From Paraglaciecola sp. (GTDB lineage: Bacteria; Pseudomonadota; Gammaproteobacteria; Enterobacterales; Alteromonadaceae), in the NCBI RefSeq assembly GCF_030730205.1, contig NZ_JANQVQ010000197.1:1-41915 (forward strand): a stretch of DNA of 41,915 nt, written 5' to 3'. Below, piece after piece: positions 16,246 to 26,515 of this stretch (its first letter is position 1; each line of letters starts with the position of its first letter). The notes under the pieces were generated by a model. It was not told the DNA's origin and searched no databases. It saw only the letters and a list, made by a program, of their open reading frames with translations. The position numbers and the translations under genes are program-made.

Positions 16246-17805
16246 GTGTCGAGAAAATTACTGAAATCAGGTGTGATTGTGAGTGTCATGACCTTTATTT
16301 CTCGGATCTTAGGCTTAGTGCGTGATGCTGTAGTGGCTAACTTATTGGGGGCTGGCACAAATGCAGATGTATTTTTATTAGCCAACAAAATCCCTAATTT
16401 TTTACGTCGTTTGTTTGTTGAAGGCGCATTTTCGCAAGCCTTTATACCCGTTTTAACGGATGTAAAAAATGCAGGTGATGAGGCTCACTTAAGGCAGTTT
16501 ATTGCGAAAATTTCTGGGACTCTGGGTGTTATCGTCAGTATCGTTGCAGTGCTCGGTGTTATCGGCTCCCCCGTTTTAGCGGCTTTGTTTGCTTCAGGAT
16601 GGTTTATTGAGCATTTGGAAGGCCAACCGGGTGGTGCTAAATATGAACTGGCATCGCTTATGTTGAAAATTACGTTTCCCTATATTCTCTTTATTTCTCT
16701 GGCCGGTTTAGCTGGCGCCATCCTTAATACCTTGAATAAATTTGGTGCGGCCGCTTTTACGCCAGTTCTACTAAATGTCAGCATTATTAGTTGTGCCATT
16801 TATTTGTCTGAACAGTTTTCCCAGCCTGGCTATGCCTTAGCGTGGGGCGTTTTTATTGGTGGCTTAGCGCAACTGCTATTTTTAATTCCATTTTTGATTA
16901 AAGCAGGCGTGATGGTGCGGCCAAGGTGGGGCTGGTCTGATCCTGATATTATTAAAGTAAGAACCTTAATGATCCCCGCTTTGTTTGGTGTTTCAGTAGG
17001 GCAACTCAACTTGTTGATGGATACAGTTATTGCCAGTTTTTTAGGTACCGGTGCCATTTCGTGGTTGTATTTTTCTGATCGCTTATTGGAATTTCCGCTG
17101 GGTCTGTTTGGTATTGCCATTGCTACCGTTATTTTGCCTACGCTTTCACGTAATCATGTGACTAAAGATGACGTCGCTTTTAGAAATAACATTGATTGGG
17201 CGATTAAGATGGTGTGTGTACTGGGTATTCCTGCTGCAACTGGCTTGTTTGTGTTAGCTGAACCTATGCTACTGACTATTTTTCAACGGGGTGCTTTTTC
17301 GCCCATGGACGCAGCGCGCTCAGCTGCAAGCTTACAGGCCTATTCTTTTGGCTTACTTAGTTTTATGTTGGTTAAGGTGCTGGCACCTGGCTTTTACTCC
17401 CGTCAAGATACTAAAACGCCAGTGAAATTTGGGATTTGGTGTATGGCAGCCAATATGGTGTTTAACTTAATTCTTGTCTGGCCTTATGACTATGTTGGTT
17501 TAGCTATGGCTACCTCGATGTCGGCTGCGATGAATGCGGCTTTACTATACTGGGCCTTGCACAAAAGTAGGGTTTACTTTGTTAGTAAACAAACCCTTAG
17601 CTTGGTTGTAAAAATATTCGTTGGCGCCATATTAATGGCCACCGTTATCATGCTAATGAGTCCTTCAATTCAGCAGTGGGTTGCTTTTAGTTTGTGGGCA
17701 AAAGTCACTGAATTGTTTGTACTTATTTTGACAGGATTTGGCACGTTCGCCTTATCTTTAGTCATTATGGGTGTACGTAAACACAGTTTTGTTGCTCATG
17801 TGTAA
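16246..17805 (+). CDS. murJ: Lipid II flippase MurJ
   Basis: Moves lipid II across the inner membrane for peptidoglycan synthesis. The 519-residue polytopic protein of the MOP superfamily has about fourteen membrane helices. Its signatures are at the start, SVMTFISRILGLVRDAVVAN and ANKIPNFLRRLFVEGAFSQA, and later PAATGLFVLAEPMLLTIFQR and GFYSRQDTKTPVKFG. The start is GTG with AGAAGGGA upstream. Placement between rpsT and ribF-ileS is the common gammaproteobacterial order. A small hairpin with T-tract in its leader may modulate expression. Confidence 0.96.
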   Translation: MSRKLLKSGVIVSVMTFISRILGLVRDAVVANLLGAGTNADVFLLANKIPNFLRRLFVEGAFSQAFIPVLTDVKNAGDEAHLRQFIAKISGTLGVIVSIVAVLGVIGSPVLAALFASGWFIEHLEGQPGGAKYELASLMLKITFPYILFISLAGLAGAILNTLNKFGAAAFTPVLLNVSIISCAIYLSEQFSQPGYALAWGVFIGGLAQLLFLIPFLIKAGVMVRPRWGWSDPDIIKVRTLMIPALFGVSVGQLNLLMDTVIASFLGTGAISWLYFSDRLLEFPLGLFGIAIATVILPTLSRNHVTKDDVAFRNNIDWAIKMVCVLGIPAATGLFVLAEPMLLTIFQRGAFSPMDAARSAASLQAYSFGLLSFMLVKVLAPGFYSRQDTKTPVKFGIWCMAANMVFNLILVWPYDYVGLAMATSMSAAMNAALLYWALHKSRVYFVSKQTLSLVVKIFVGAILMATVIMLMSPSIQQWVAFSLWAKVTELFVLILTGFGTFALSLVIMGVRKHSFVAHV

Positions 17806-17891
17806 TGTAGCCTTGTATCGTTTAATGACGAGAGATGTTTATTGATGGCAGTAAACTAAGGCGGTAAATATTAATAAGTAGGGCTAAGCAC

Positions 17892-17919
17892 TTTCAATCA
17901 TGACGCAGTTCGATATAAT
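17892..17919 (+). promoter_or_regulatory. Putative sigma-70 promoter for ribF-ileS-lspA-fkpB-ispH
   Basis: TTTCAA (17892-17897), a 16-base spacer and a perfect TATAAT (17914-17919), about 80 bases upstream of ribF in the 194-base gap after murJ. Confidence 0.55.
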
Positions 17920-17999
17920 CCGCGCCTTTGAAATAATTATCATCTTCAATTTTTTGCGCTTTTAGCTCTAAATTTTGACAAGTAAGAACGAGAAACTAG

Positions 18000-18926
18000 G
18001 TGGAATTGATCCGCGGACTACACAACCTGAGAGAAAAACATCGGGGCTGTGTTTTAACCATTGGAAAATTTGATGGTGTGCATTTAGGTCACCAAGCTGT
18101 ACTGAGCCAAGTATTGGAAAAAGCCAAAGCACTTGGCTTGCCTGCGACAGTCATGGTATTTGAACCACAACCAGAAGAGTTATTTACTCCATACCATGCA
18201 CCTGCACGGTTAAGTGTGCTGCGCGATAAGTACTCGCAATTGCAGGCCTTGGGCGTTGACCGCTTGTTATGTATCAAGTTCAACCATGAGTTTGCTGGAT
18301 ATAGCGCCGAGTATTTTGTTGAAAAATTATTGGTTGAACTATTGGATGTTAAGTTTCTGGTCGTCGGCGATGATTTTCGTTTTGGCAAAGGTAGGGTTGG
18401 TGATTTTGCCTATTTGCAAAAAGAAGGGACGAAGTGCCATTTTGATGTCGCCAGTACTCAAAGCTTTCGGGTAGAAAATTGTCGGATAAGCTCTACTGCT
18501 GTCAGAGAAGCATTAGCAGCGGGTAACTTTAGTTTGGCTGAACAGATGTTAGGTCGAGCGTTTACTATATCTGGCAAGGTATTACATGGTGATAAGCGGG
18601 GCAGAACCATTGGTTTTCCGACGGCTAATTTGCTGTTAAAACGCATAAAAGCGCCGGTTAATGGTGTGTTTGCTGTTGAAGTTTTGGTGCAGGGGCGTAC
18701 TTATAATGGTGTGGCGAATATTGGCCATCGTCCCACTGTCAACGGCACACGCTCGCAATTAGAAGTTCACCTTTTTGATTTTGATAAAACAATTTACGGA
18801 CAAACTATCTCGGTTGCTCTAAAGCATAAAATCCGAGAAGAAATTAAATTTGATTCATTCGAATTACTACACAAACAAATTCAACAAGACGCACAAAAAG
18901 CTCGACATTTGTTAGGCATGTCTTGA
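18000..18926 (+). CDS. ribF: Bifunctional riboflavin kinase / FAD synthetase RibF
   Basis: Phosphorylates riboflavin to FMN and adenylylates it to FAD. The 308-residue protein has the FMN adenylyltransferase domain first (GKFDGVHLGHQAVL with the HxGH nucleotide-binding motif; DDFRFGKGRVGDF; SSTAVREAL). The riboflavin kinase domain follows (GDKRGRTIGFPTANL, NGVFAV, GVANIGHRPT). The start is GTG at 18000, aligned with the family start ELIRGLHNL; the ribosome site is weak. It is the first gene of the conserved ribF-ileS-lspA-fkpB-ispH cluster. Confidence 0.96.
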   Translation: MELIRGLHNLREKHRGCVLTIGKFDGVHLGHQAVLSQVLEKAKALGLPATVMVFEPQPEELFTPYHAPARLSVLRDKYSQLQALGVDRLLCIKFNHEFAGYSAEYFVEKLLVELLDVKFLVVGDDFRFGKGRVGDFAYLQKEGTKCHFDVASTQSFRVENCRISSTAVREALAAGNFSLAEQMLGRAFTISGKVLHGDKRGRTIGFPTANLLLKRIKAPVNGVFAVEVLVQGRTYNGVANIGHRPTVNGTRSQLEVHLFDFDKTIYGQTISVALKHKIREEIKFDSFELLHKQIQQDAQKARHLLGMS

Positions 18927-18970
18927 TACACTTTTAGTCAACCCAATGACCAACTTGGATTAAACCAATA

Positions 18971-21799
18971 ATGAGCGATTATAAACCTACTTTAAACTTG
19001 CCCGATACCGCGTTTCCGATGCGTGGTGCTTTAGCTGAACGTGAGCCTAAAATGCTCCAGCAATGGATTGATAAAAACCTATATCAGCAAATTCGTCAGG
19101 CAAAAAAAGGTAAAACGCCCTTCGTCTTACACGATGGGCCCCCTTATGCGAATGGAGACATTCATATTGGTCATGCGGTTAATAAAATTTTAAAAGACAT
19201 CATTGTTAAATCAAAGACTTTGTCAGATTTTGACGCCCCATACGTACCAGGTTGGGATTGTCACGGTTTGCCTATCGAGTTGATGGTTGAAAAGAAAGTT
19301 GGCAAGCCTGGACATAAGATCAGCGCCGCTGAATTTCGTCAAAAATGTCGCGAATATGCTGAAAAGCAAATTGAAGGTCAGAAAAAAGACTTCATTCGTT
19401 TAGGTGTTCTAGGTGAATGGGACAAACCCTATAAAACCATGGATTTTAGTTCTGAAGCAGACATCATTCGTGAATTGGGCAATATAGTTCGCTCTGGGCA
19501 TCTTGAAAAAGGATTTAAGCCGGTGCATTGGTGTACCGATTGCGGTTCGGCATTGGCCGAAGCTGAAGTGGAATATCAAGACAAATCATCGCCATCAATC
19601 GATGTACGTTTTGAGGTAGTGAATGAAGCTGAGGTGCTTAGCTGTTTTGCTCATCCAGAAAAACTGCTCGGTGAAGGCCCCCTGTCAGTCGTGATTTGGA
19701 CCACTACGCCATGGACGTTACCTGCAAACCGTGCGGTGTGTTTAAGTCCAAAATTAGAATATACCTTGGTGCAAGTGAATGCCGAGTCAGGTAAAGAGCG
19801 TTTAATTATTGCTTCTGACCTTGTCACTGAATGCATGGCGCGTTTTGGCATTGATCATTATCATGCCATCGGTTTTTGTCATGGTGATGCTCTAGAAAAC
19901 CAAGCATTACAACATCCCTTTTATGATTTTCAAGTACCGCTCATTTTGGGTGATCACGTTACCACTGAGTCGGGTACGGGTTGTGTGCATACTGCGCCGG
20001 GTCATGGCGTAGAAGATTTTAATGTGGGTCGTCATTACAATCTTGAAGTCGCTAACCCGGTTGGCGCGAATGGTGTATACCTTGAAGGCACCGAATTTTT
20101 TGCCGGTGAACACGTATTCAAAGCCAATCAACATGTTGTTGATTTGTTGAAGGAAAACGGTGCTCTGGTTCATCATCATGCCTATGTCCACAGTTATCCT
20201 CATTGTTGGCGACATAAAACACCTATTATTTTTCGTGCAACGCCGCAGTGGTTTATCAGCATGGATAAAAAAGGGTTGCGTAGCGCTTCTATTGAACAAA
20301 TCCATAAAACCCAATGGATCCCTGAATGGGGCCAAAACCGCATTGAGTCTATGGTAGCAGGTCGCCCTGATTGGTGTATTTCACGTCAAAGAACTTGGGG
20401 TGTACCTATTGCTTTGTTTGTGCATAAAGACAGCGGCGAATTGCACCCTAATACCAATGAGTTATTGGAAAAAGTCGCCGTATTAGTTGAACAAAAGGGC
20501 ATTCAAGCGTGGTGGGATATAGATGCGAAGGAATTCTTAGGTGAAGATGCTGATACCTATGTAAAAGTCGCTGACACCTTAGATGTGTGGTTTGATTCTG
20601 GCGTAACGCATTACTTTGTGGTTGATCGCAGAGATGATATTCCGGCTATGGCCGACCTTTATTTAGAAGGCTCAGATCAGCATCGCGGCTGGTTTATGTC
20701 ATCGTTGATGACGTCGGTTGCAGCTAAAGGATGTGCGCCCTATAAACAAGTCCTGACTCACGGTTTTACCGTTGATGGTGAAGGTAAAAAGATGTCTAAG
20801 TCATTGGGTAATACCGTTGCACCGCAACATGTTATCAATAAACTTGGCGCAGATATTTTGCGTTTATGGGTAGCATCAACAGATTATCGCAGTGAAATTG
20901 CGGTATCAGACGAGATTTTAAACCGTTCAGCTGATGCGTATCGCCGTATTCGTAATACCTCCCGTTTCTTGTTGGCCAATCTAAATGGCTTTAAACCAGA
21001 AACGGATTTGGTACCGCTTAATGAATTAGTTGAATTAGACAGTTGGGCCGTGGCGCGTGCAGCGAAAGTACAAGAAGAAATCATTGCCGCTTATGAAAAG
21101 TATGATCTGTTGGTCGTGACACAAAAGCTGATGCACTTCTGCTCGATTGAATTGGGCAGTTTTTATTTAGATATCATTAAAGACCGTCAATATACGGCCA
21201 AAAGTGACAGTCATGCTCGTCGTTCATGTCAAACTGCTTTGTATCATATCATCGAAGGTTTAGTCCGCTGGATGGCGCCCATCATGAGCTTTACGGCACA
21301 AGAATTGTGGCAAGAATTACCTTGGCAGAAAAAAGAGTTTGTTTTTACTGATGTTTGGTATGAAACATTGAACAATTTGCACATTGACTCAAGCTTTGAC
21401 AACGATTTTTGGTTGGCAGTGTTAGATGTTAAAGAACAAGTCAATCGCAGTATTGAGGGGGCACGTAAAGCGGGTGTGATTAAAGGCTCTTTGCAAGCCG
21501 AGGTGACGATTTATGCCACCGCTGAACTTGCTGCACTTCTTAACAAGTTAGAAGATGAGTTACGTTTTGTTTTGATCACTTCTGCAGCAAACGTGGTACA
21601 AGTGGAACAGGCGCCTGAGCACGCTAACAAAACAGAATTAGCCGGCTTATGGGTTGAAATAACGGCGTCTGCAGGACAAAAATGTGCACGCTGTTGGCAC
21701 CATCGTGAAGATGTGGGGGCAAACCCCGCTCACCCTGAAATTTGTTTACGTTGTGTAGATAACGTTGAAGGAGAGGGCGAAAAACGCGCTTATGCTTAA
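18971..21799 (+). CDS. ileS: Isoleucyl-tRNA synthetase
   Basis: Charges tRNA-Ile with isoleucine. At 942 residues it has the usual bacterial length. The HIGH motif is in [15 protein letters not shown], the editing (CP1) domain includes [13 protein letters not shown] and [12 protein letters not shown], and the KMSKS motif is in [13 protein letters not shown]. The C-terminal zinc finger has [10 protein letters not shown] and EICLRCVDN, so this is the bacterial type 1 enzyme with the Zn-binding tail. Its last codons overlap the start of lspA. Confidence 0.98.
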   Translation: MSDYKPTLNLPDTAFPMRGALAEREPKMLQQWIDKNLYQQIRQAKKGKTPFVLHDGPPYANGDIHIGHAVNKILKDIIVKSKTLSDFDAPYVPGWDCHGLPIELMVEKKVGKPGHKISAAEFRQKCREYAEKQIEGQKKDFIRLGVLGEWDKPYKTMDFSSEADIIRELGNIVRSGHLEKGFKPVHWCTDCGSALAEAEVEYQDKSSPSIDVRFEVVNEAEVLSCFAHPEKLLGEGPLSVVIWTTTPWTLPANRAVCLSPKLEYTLVQVNAESGKERLIIASDLVTECMARFGIDHYHAIGFCHGDALENQALQHPFYDFQVPLILGDHVTTESGTGCVHTAPGHGVEDFNVGRHYNLEVANPVGANGVYLEGTEFFAGEHVFKANQHVVDLLKENGALVHHHAYVHSYPHCWRHKTPIIFRATPQWFISMDKKGLRSASIEQIHKTQWIPEWGQNRIESMVAGRPDWCISRQRTWGVPIALFVHKDSGELHPNTNELLEKVAVLVEQKGIQAWWDIDAKEFLGEDADTYVKVADTLDVWFDSGVTHYFVVDRRDDIPAMADLYLEGSDQHRGWFMSSLMTSVAAKGCAPYKQVLTHGFTVDGEGKKMSKSLGNTVAPQHVINKLGADILRLWVASTDYRSEIAVSDEILNRSADAYRRIRNTSRFLLANLNGFKPETDLVPLNELVELDSWAVARAAKVQEEIIAAYEKYDLLVVTQKLMHFCSIELGSFYLDIIKDRQYTAKSDSHARRSCQTALYHIIEGLVRWMAPIMSFTAQELWQELPWQKKEFVFTDVWYETLNNLHIDSSFDNDFWLAVLDVKEQVNRSIEGARKAGVIKGSLQAEVTIYATAELAALLNKLEDELRFVLITSAANVVQVEQAPEHANKTELAGLWVEITASAGQKCARCWHHREDVGANPAHPEICLRCVDNVEGEGEKRAYA

Positions 21800-22286
21800 G
21801 TTGTTAAGTCAAACGGGCTGGCGTTTTTTGTGGTTGTCGCTGTTGGTTTTTGTGCTTGATCAATACACCAAAGGGTTGATTGTCGAGCACATTGAGCTTT
21901 ATCAAGCGATACAAATTACGTCATTTTTTAATCTAACCCACGTTTACAACTATGGTGCCGCCTTTAGCTTTTTACATGATGCAGGAGGTTGGCAACGATG
22001 GTTTTTTACTGCCATAGCACTAGGTGTCGTTGTTTTGATGATGTGGTGGTTAAAACAGTTATCTCGCTCGCATATTTTATTGCCTTTGGCATTTTGTTTG
22101 ATTATTGGTGGTGCCTTAGGCAATGCCTATGATCGTTTGGTTCTCGGTCACGTAGTAGATTTTTTAGTAGTTTACTATCAAGAATGGGTGTGGCCTGCTT
22201 TTAATGTGGCAGACAGTGCTATTTGCGTAGGTGCTGCACTTATGATCGTTGATATGGTTAAAAATAAAGAGCAAAAAAATGACTGA
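21792..22286 (+). CDS. lspA: Lipoprotein signal peptidase LspA
   Basis: Cleaves the signal peptide of diacylglyceryl-modified prolipoproteins in the inner membrane. The product has 164 residues and four membrane helices. The two catalytic aspartates are in [16 protein letters not shown] and [13 protein letters not shown]; other family blocks are [19 protein letters not shown] and [10 protein letters not shown] chose the ATG at 21792, overlapping the end of ileS by eight bases; it gives the same length as E. coli LspA. A TTG at 21765 is less likely. It would process the lipoprotein encoded at 9472, among others. Confidence 0.95.
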   Translation: MLKLLSQTGWRFLWLSLLVFVLDQYTKGLIVEHIELYQAIQITSFFNLTHVYNYGAAFSFLHDAGGWQRWFFTAIALGVVVLMMWWLKQLSRSHILLPLAFCLIIGGALGNAYDRLVLGHVVDFLVVYYQEWVWPAFNVADSAICVGAALMIVDMVKNKEQKND

Positions 22287-22755
22287 TGTATCGCAATTTG
22301 TAACTGAACAATCGTTGGCATTTATCGAGCAGGGCAGTGAGGTTGTTTTACATTTTGACCTTAAACTGTCTGATGGCTCTGCGGCTGACAGCACTCGGGT
22401 TGACAACAAACCTGCTAAATTAGTGATAGGTGATGGCAATCTAACTCCCAATTTTGAAGCCTGTTTGCTGGGTTTGAAATGTGGTGACAAAAAGTCGTTT
22501 ACCTTGGCACCCATCGATGCCTTTGGTATGCCTAATCCCGATAACATATATTATTTGGACAGAAGTAAGTTTTCTGCTGAAACTCCTGCTGAAGAGGGGA
22601 TGATTATCGCGTTTACTCAACCAGATGGAAGTGAGTTACCTGGTATTATTCGTTCGGTTGCAGGTGATTCGGTGACAGTGGATTTTAATCATCCCTTAGC
22701 AGGTCAAGAGATTACTTTTGAAGTTGAAATCTTATCTGTAAACTTACATTCATAA
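22279..22755 (+). CDS. fkpB: FKBP-type peptidyl-prolyl isomerase FkpB (SlpA-like)
   Basis: A 158-residue SlyD-like prolyl isomerase/chaperone of the cytoplasm. The FKBP core begins GSEVVLHFDLKLSDGSAADS. The flap-containing insertion follows LTPNFEACLLGLKCGDKKSF. The C-terminus is DFNHPLAGQEITFEVEIL, with the conserved NHPLAG signature. It lacks the histidine-rich metal tail of SlyD, which fits FkpB. The ATG at 22279 overlaps the end of lspA by eight bases; the order lspA-fkpB-ispH is conserved. Confidence 0.94.
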   Translation: MTDVSQFVTEQSLAFIEQGSEVVLHFDLKLSDGSAADSTRVDNKPAKLVIGDGNLTPNFEACLLGLKCGDKKSFTLAPIDAFGMPNPDNIYYLDRSKFSAETPAEEGMIIAFTQPDGSELPGIIRSVAGDSVTVDFNHPLAGQEITFEVEILSVNLHS

Positions 22756-22779
22756 TCGACGTTTTTTAGGATAATTAAC

Positions 22780-23724
22780 ATGCAAATTCATCTCGCTAAT
22801 CCTCGCGGTTTTTGTGCAGGGGTTGATCGCGCCATCACTATAGTAGAACGAGCGCTCGAGTTGTTTTCGCCGCCGATATTTGTACGTCATGAAGTTGTGC
22901 ATAACCGCTTTGTGGTGGACGGCTTAAAAAGCCGCGGTGCGGTTTTTGTAGATGAGCTAGCTGAAGTGCCTGACGACAGTATCGTTATTTTCTCAGCCCA
23001 CGGTGTATCTCAAGCTGTTCGTAATGAAGCCGACAGCCGTGGTTTGAAAGTATTTGATGCTACATGTCCACTAGTCACCAAAGTCCATATGGAAGTCATG
23101 CGCGCCAGCAAAAAAGGCACCGAATGTATTTTAATTGGTCACCATGGTCATCCTGAAGTGGAGGGAACCATGGGGCAATATGACAATCCCAAGGGTGGAA
23201 TTTATTTAGTTGAATCGGTTGCGGATGTTGAAAAGCTGCAAGTTAAAAATAGCAAACACCTTTATTACTGCAGTCAAACAACGCTGTCTGTTGATGATAC
23301 CGCGGAAGTGATTGATGCCTTGCGTGAAAAGTATCCGGCTATTGAAGGGCCTCGTAAAGATGATATTTGTTATGCCACGCAAAATCGCCAGGATTCAGTG
23401 CGAGAGTTGGCGGCTGACTGTGACGTTTTGTTAGTAGTAGGCGCACAAAACAGTTCAAATTCAAACCGTTTGAGAGAGTTGGCTGAAAAAATCGGCGCAC
23501 AGGCTCACCTAATTGCCGATGCCAATTGTATACAACGTGAATGGTTAGAAAATGCCAAATGCATTGGCATTACCGCCGGTGCTTCTGCACCTGAGGTATT
23601 AGTGCAAGGAGTGGTCAATAGACTCAAAGAGTGGGGAGCAACTCAATCAATTGAACGCCCTGGACGTCTTGAAAACATTGAATTTGCGGTGCCGAAAGAA
23701 TTACGAGTGAAGCAAATAGATTAA
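22780..23724 (+). CDS. ispH: 4-hydroxy-3-methylbut-2-enyl diphosphate reductase IspH
   Basis: Last enzyme of the MEP isoprenoid pathway, giving IPP and DMAPP; it uses a [4Fe-4S] cluster. The 314-residue protein has the three cluster cysteines in [25 protein letters not shown] and [13 protein letters not shown]. The active-site glutamate and histidines lie in [13 protein letters not shown] and [10 protein letters not shown]. An AGGATAA site precedes the ATG. It ends the ribF-ileS-lspA-fkpB-ispH cluster and is convergent with the pilin gene 23 bases away. Confidence 0.97.
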   Translation: MQIHLANPRGFCAGVDRAITIVERALELFSPPIFVRHEVVHNRFVVDGLKSRGAVFVDELAEVPDDSIVIFSAHGVSQAVRNEADSRGLKVFDATCPLVTKVHMEVMRASKKGTECILIGHHGHPEVEGTMGQYDNPKGGIYLVESVADVEKLQVKNSKHLYYCSQTTLSVDDTAEVIDALREKYPAIEGPRKDDICYATQNRQDSVRELAADCDVLLVVGAQNSSNSNRLRELAEKIGAQAHLIADANCIQREWLENAKCIGITAGASAPEVLVQGVVNRLKEWGATQSIERPGRLENIEFAVPKELRVKQID

Positions 23725-23747
23725 CAACAGATCCAGTATCCTATTTA

Positions 23748-24155
23748 TCACCAGCACGTTGACGGCGTTTTGTTCATAGATTGGTCTAAGGCCAATGTTA
23801 GACAAGCGCCGTCGTCAGTTTGTGAGCCCTTCGCAATTGCTACTAGTGTATAAGTTGTAGCGCTGACGCCCACCACGGAAAAATCATAATATTCATTTAC
23901 CGGTAAACTTAAATCCGATGCTTCTGCATAACCAATGTGATTGAGACGATACGACTCTTGCTGCATTTTTATGCGCAGTAATTGAGTGGCACCGTCCGCC
24001 CGTCTTGATTCCATAACGTGTTGTCGGTAGCTGGGGTAAACAAGAATAATTAATAAACCGATTATAGCGAGCACGATCATCAGCTCTACCATGGTCATTC
24101 CTTTTAGGTGTTGCGGCGATTTTTGGGGAGCAATATTTGTAATAGAGCTAGTCAT
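23748..24155 (-). CDS. Type IV pilin-like protein, PilE family
   Basis: A 135-residue prepilin. After a long 19-residue leader it has the prepilin peptidase site and hydrophobic helix: KG/MTMVELMIVLAIIGLL, with glutamate at mature position 5. The region HVMESRRADGATQLLRIKMQ and the C-terminal cysteine pair (DDGACL and STCW) match the PilE minor pilins. An AAGGAA site precedes the ATG. It is on the minus strand, divergent from the fimT-pilW-pilX-pilV cluster and convergent with ispH. A second PilE of the same kind is at 34516. Confidence 0.88.
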   Translation of the reverse strand: MTSSITNIAPQKSPQHLKGMTMVELMIVLAIIGLLIILVYPSYRQHVMESRRADGATQLLRIKMQQESYRLNHIGYAEASDLSLPVNEYYDFSVVGVSATTYTLVAIAKGSQTDDGACLTLALDQSMNKTPSTCW

Positions 24156-24247
24156 CGAAAATTCCTTTTTTCCATTTTTAGAATTTGAACTATAGTTAAT
24201 TGAACGGATTTTGCGATTAGTTTTTTAGCCATAGTAAGGATACTAAA

Positions 24248-24766
24248 ATGCGTTATTGCATTGGTTTAACCCTTCTTGAAGTTTTAATTACTGTCTCAAT
24301 TATTGCCCTAACTCTCACTTTGGGTGTGCCATCTGTGCTCAACGCACAAAAAAATATGCAACTCAAAGGTGCTGTCGAAGTCAGTTACTTTGCTTTACAA
24401 AAAGCCCGCTCAACAGCCATATCGAATCAAGCAGACATTACCGTTGTATTTAATGCGACTAACCCTTGGTGCATTGCCCTAAGCGATAGTGGCTTATGTG
24501 ATTGCCATATCTATGAAAATTGCTCTGTTGAAGGTGTTGAGTCTGCAGTTAAGGCCACTGATTTCAAACTAATAGCGCTGCAAGACGTTTCTTTTGGTGG
24601 TGATGATGCCACCAATTTTGATGGCGTCAGAGGCTTATCTATTGGCCATGCCGGCTCAGCGGTATTCAGTGATGGCAGTAATGAAGTTAAGCTGATTTTA
24701 AGTAATATGGGCAGAGTCAGACTCTGTGTAAAATCGGGTCAATTAGGCGCGTATAAGCCATGTTAA
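24248..24766 (+). CDS. Minor pilin, FimT/GspH (PpdA)-like, cluster 1
   Basis: A 172-residue prepilin with a short leader: MRYCIG/LTLLEVLITVSIIAL, with glutamate at mature position 5. The globular part fits the GspH/FimT family: ALQKARSTAISNQADITVVF is the typical helix-strand link. It has many cysteines (CDCHIYENC). It is the first gene of a four-gene cluster (GspH-, PilW-, PilX-, PilV-like) with overlapping ends; the next gene starts seven bases before its stop. The order resembles ppdA-ppdB-ygdB-ppdC of E. coli, whose products form a pilus or pseudopilus tip. Confidence 0.85.
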   Translation: MRYCIGLTLLEVLITVSIIALTLTLGVPSVLNAQKNMQLKGAVEVSYFALQKARSTAISNQADITVVFNATNPWCIALSDSGLCDCHIYENCSVEGVESAVKATDFKLIALQDVSFGGDDATNFDGVRGLSIGHAGSAVFSDGSNEVKLILSNMGRVRLCVKSGQLGAYKPC

Positions 24767-25389
24767 ATCGTCTTTTATACCAAACAGGTACTTCTTTGGT
24801 TGAATTGATGATCTCGATGGCCATTGGATTTGCTTCGTTGACCGCTATGGCATCGTTGGTTGGTCATGGAATTGGCTTAAACAGTCAATTAATGGCTAAG
24901 TCTCGTCTGGATGAAGAAGTGAATGCGGTAGCTGCGCTCATGATTCGCGACATAAAACGTGCTGGTTACGATGGCAACATTGCTATTGTTGTAAACGATC
25001 CCAATCAGTTTGTTTCAGTCTTTGATAATTCTTTGGCGGTCTACAGTTACCCCGGTGAGGCTGCCAGTAGTTGTGTAGAATTCAGCTACGATCGCAATCA
25101 AAACGGTGTGTTAGATGTGGTCAGCGGTAATGAAAACTTTGGTTATAGATTAAAAGACAATGCCATCGAAATTCGCATAGACGGCTTATCTTGCGGGGCG
25201 GGTGGTTGGCACGATTTAACCGACCCAGACATAATTAAAGTCAGTCATCTTAAGTTTGTACTGCAACAACACAACAATCATGGGGTGAATACCCACCGTA
25301 TCGCTATTGAACTGCAAGCAGAGTTAAAAAGTGACTCGAGCGTATCTAAGCGTTTCAGCACTTCATTTTTAGTTAAAAATTATGACTAG
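24760..25389 (+). CDS. Minor pilin, PilW/GspJ (PpdB)-like, cluster 1
   Basis: A 209-residue prepilin: TG/TSLVELMISMAIGFASLT, with the cleavage glycine and glutamate 5. The block EVNAVAALMIRDIKRAGYDG is the PilW/GspJ signature (arginine-rich helix before RAGY). This copy is shorter than the PilW-like protein of cluster 2 (288 residues). It overlaps the gene before it by seven bases and the gene after it by eight, so the cluster is a tight operon. Confidence 0.87.
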   Translation: MLNRLLYQTGTSLVELMISMAIGFASLTAMASLVGHGIGLNSQLMAKSRLDEEVNAVAALMIRDIKRAGYDGNIAIVVNDPNQFVSVFDNSLAVYSYPGEAASSCVEFSYDRNQNGVLDVVSGNENFGYRLKDNAIEIRIDGLSCGAGGWHDLTDPDIIKVSHLKFVLQQHNNHGVNTHRIAIELQAELKSDSSVSKRFSTSFLVKNYD

Positions 25390-26515
25390 CGTCCATACTT
25401 CGCCCCTTTTACCTCACAAACAACACGGCGCTATTATCTTGGTCACCGTGGTGTTGATGTTGGTGATGATCACTCTAGTCACCTTGTATACCGGTAAAAT
25501 TCAGTCTTTCGAACATAAGATTATATTGAATAGCCAAAATAAAAAATTGGCTTTTGCAGCCGCCGAGTCGGGCCTCATGCGTGGTTTCGCAGAATTACAG
25601 CAACATAAAGAGTGGTCTATTGGTGCGATTAATGAGGTACTCCTTAGTCAAAACAGCTATACCGTTACTGCCACACAACAGCTCATTAACCGCCATGATA
25701 GAGAGTTAGCACTCATACAACTTACATCTACAGGCGTTTCAGCTGATGGCTTAGCTACCTCGACTGTGACACAGCAAGCCTTAGTCTATCCCTTGATTGT
25801 GCAGATACCAAAAGCGCCTGTATTAGTTGCTGGAGGGCTCAATGATCAAGTGAGTTTTGAACTTGCAGCAAATCCAAATGGTGGGGGAGAGAGCGTGCCC
25901 TTAAGTATTTGGTCGAATGCGCAAGTTGATATGGATGCTATTGTTGGTTTTACCTGCGCCCTAGAAGAATATTCTTCTGGCATCTGCCCGCTTAACGCTT
26001 ACTCATTTTCGATGAATCAAGGCGCGGATATTTTATCAAATGATGCAAATTTTCCCGTCGATATTTTTGCTTATTTATTTAATGTTTCTTTCCAACATTA
26101 TTCAGCCATAAAGAGTGAAGCAGATTTGGTTTTGAATGATTGTCTTTTGCTCAATAACAGCCACTTTGGAATCGTTTGGGTTGATGGGGATTGTCATATT
26201 AACAACGGCTTAAATATAGGTGATGCTGCTTATCCTGTATTGCTATTTGTCAATGACGGTAGCTTACATTTAGGCCTAGGTTCTACACTAAATGGACTGG
26301 TGTTTATGCTTAAACAAAACAGTACTTTGGCCACTTTTGATGTATTTATACCGCCTTCGAGTTCGATAAATGGGGCTTTGCTCGCTAACTACGCCTTAGG
26401 TGATTTAGCTGGCAGTCTGTACGTGAAATACGATCAGGCAGCCTTGGCGACACTAAGCGAATCGCCGACTTTTTTACGTGTCGCTAAGATCCCTGGGAGT
26501 TGGCATGATCTATAA
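25382..26515 (+). CDS. Enlarged minor pilin, PilX/GspK (YgdB)-like, cluster 1
   Basis: A 377-residue protein with a PilX-type N-terminus: KQHG/AIILVTVVLMLVMITLVTLY, lacking glutamate 5 as usual for PilX/GspK proteins, then KLAFAAAESGLMRGFAEL. It is about twice the size of a normal PilX (compare 193 residues in cluster 2). The extra C-terminal half (about residues 170-370) is rich in beta strands and asparagine/glycine (LNDCLLLNNSHFGIVWVDGD, LHLGLGSTLNGLVFML). This may form a beta-helix or a large tip domain. Pilin tip role is inferred from family; the function of the extension is unknown. Confidence 0.8.
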   Translation: MTSVHTSPLLPHKQHGAIILVTVVLMLVMITLVTLYTGKIQSFEHKIILNSQNKKLAFAAAESGLMRGFAELQQHKEWSIGAINEVLLSQNSYTVTATQQLINRHDRELALIQLTSTGVSADGLATSTVTQQALVYPLIVQIPKAPVLVAGGLNDQVSFELAANPNGGGESVPLSIWSNAQVDMDAIVGFTCALEEYSSGICPLNAYSFSMNQGADILSNDANFPVDIFAYLFNVSFQHYSAIKSEADLVLNDCLLLNNSHFGIVWVDGDCHINNGLNIGDAAYPVLLFVNDGSLHLGLGSTLNGLVFMLKQNSTLATFDVFIPPSSSINGALLANYALGDLAGSLYVKYDQAALATLSESPTFLRVAKIPGSWHDL

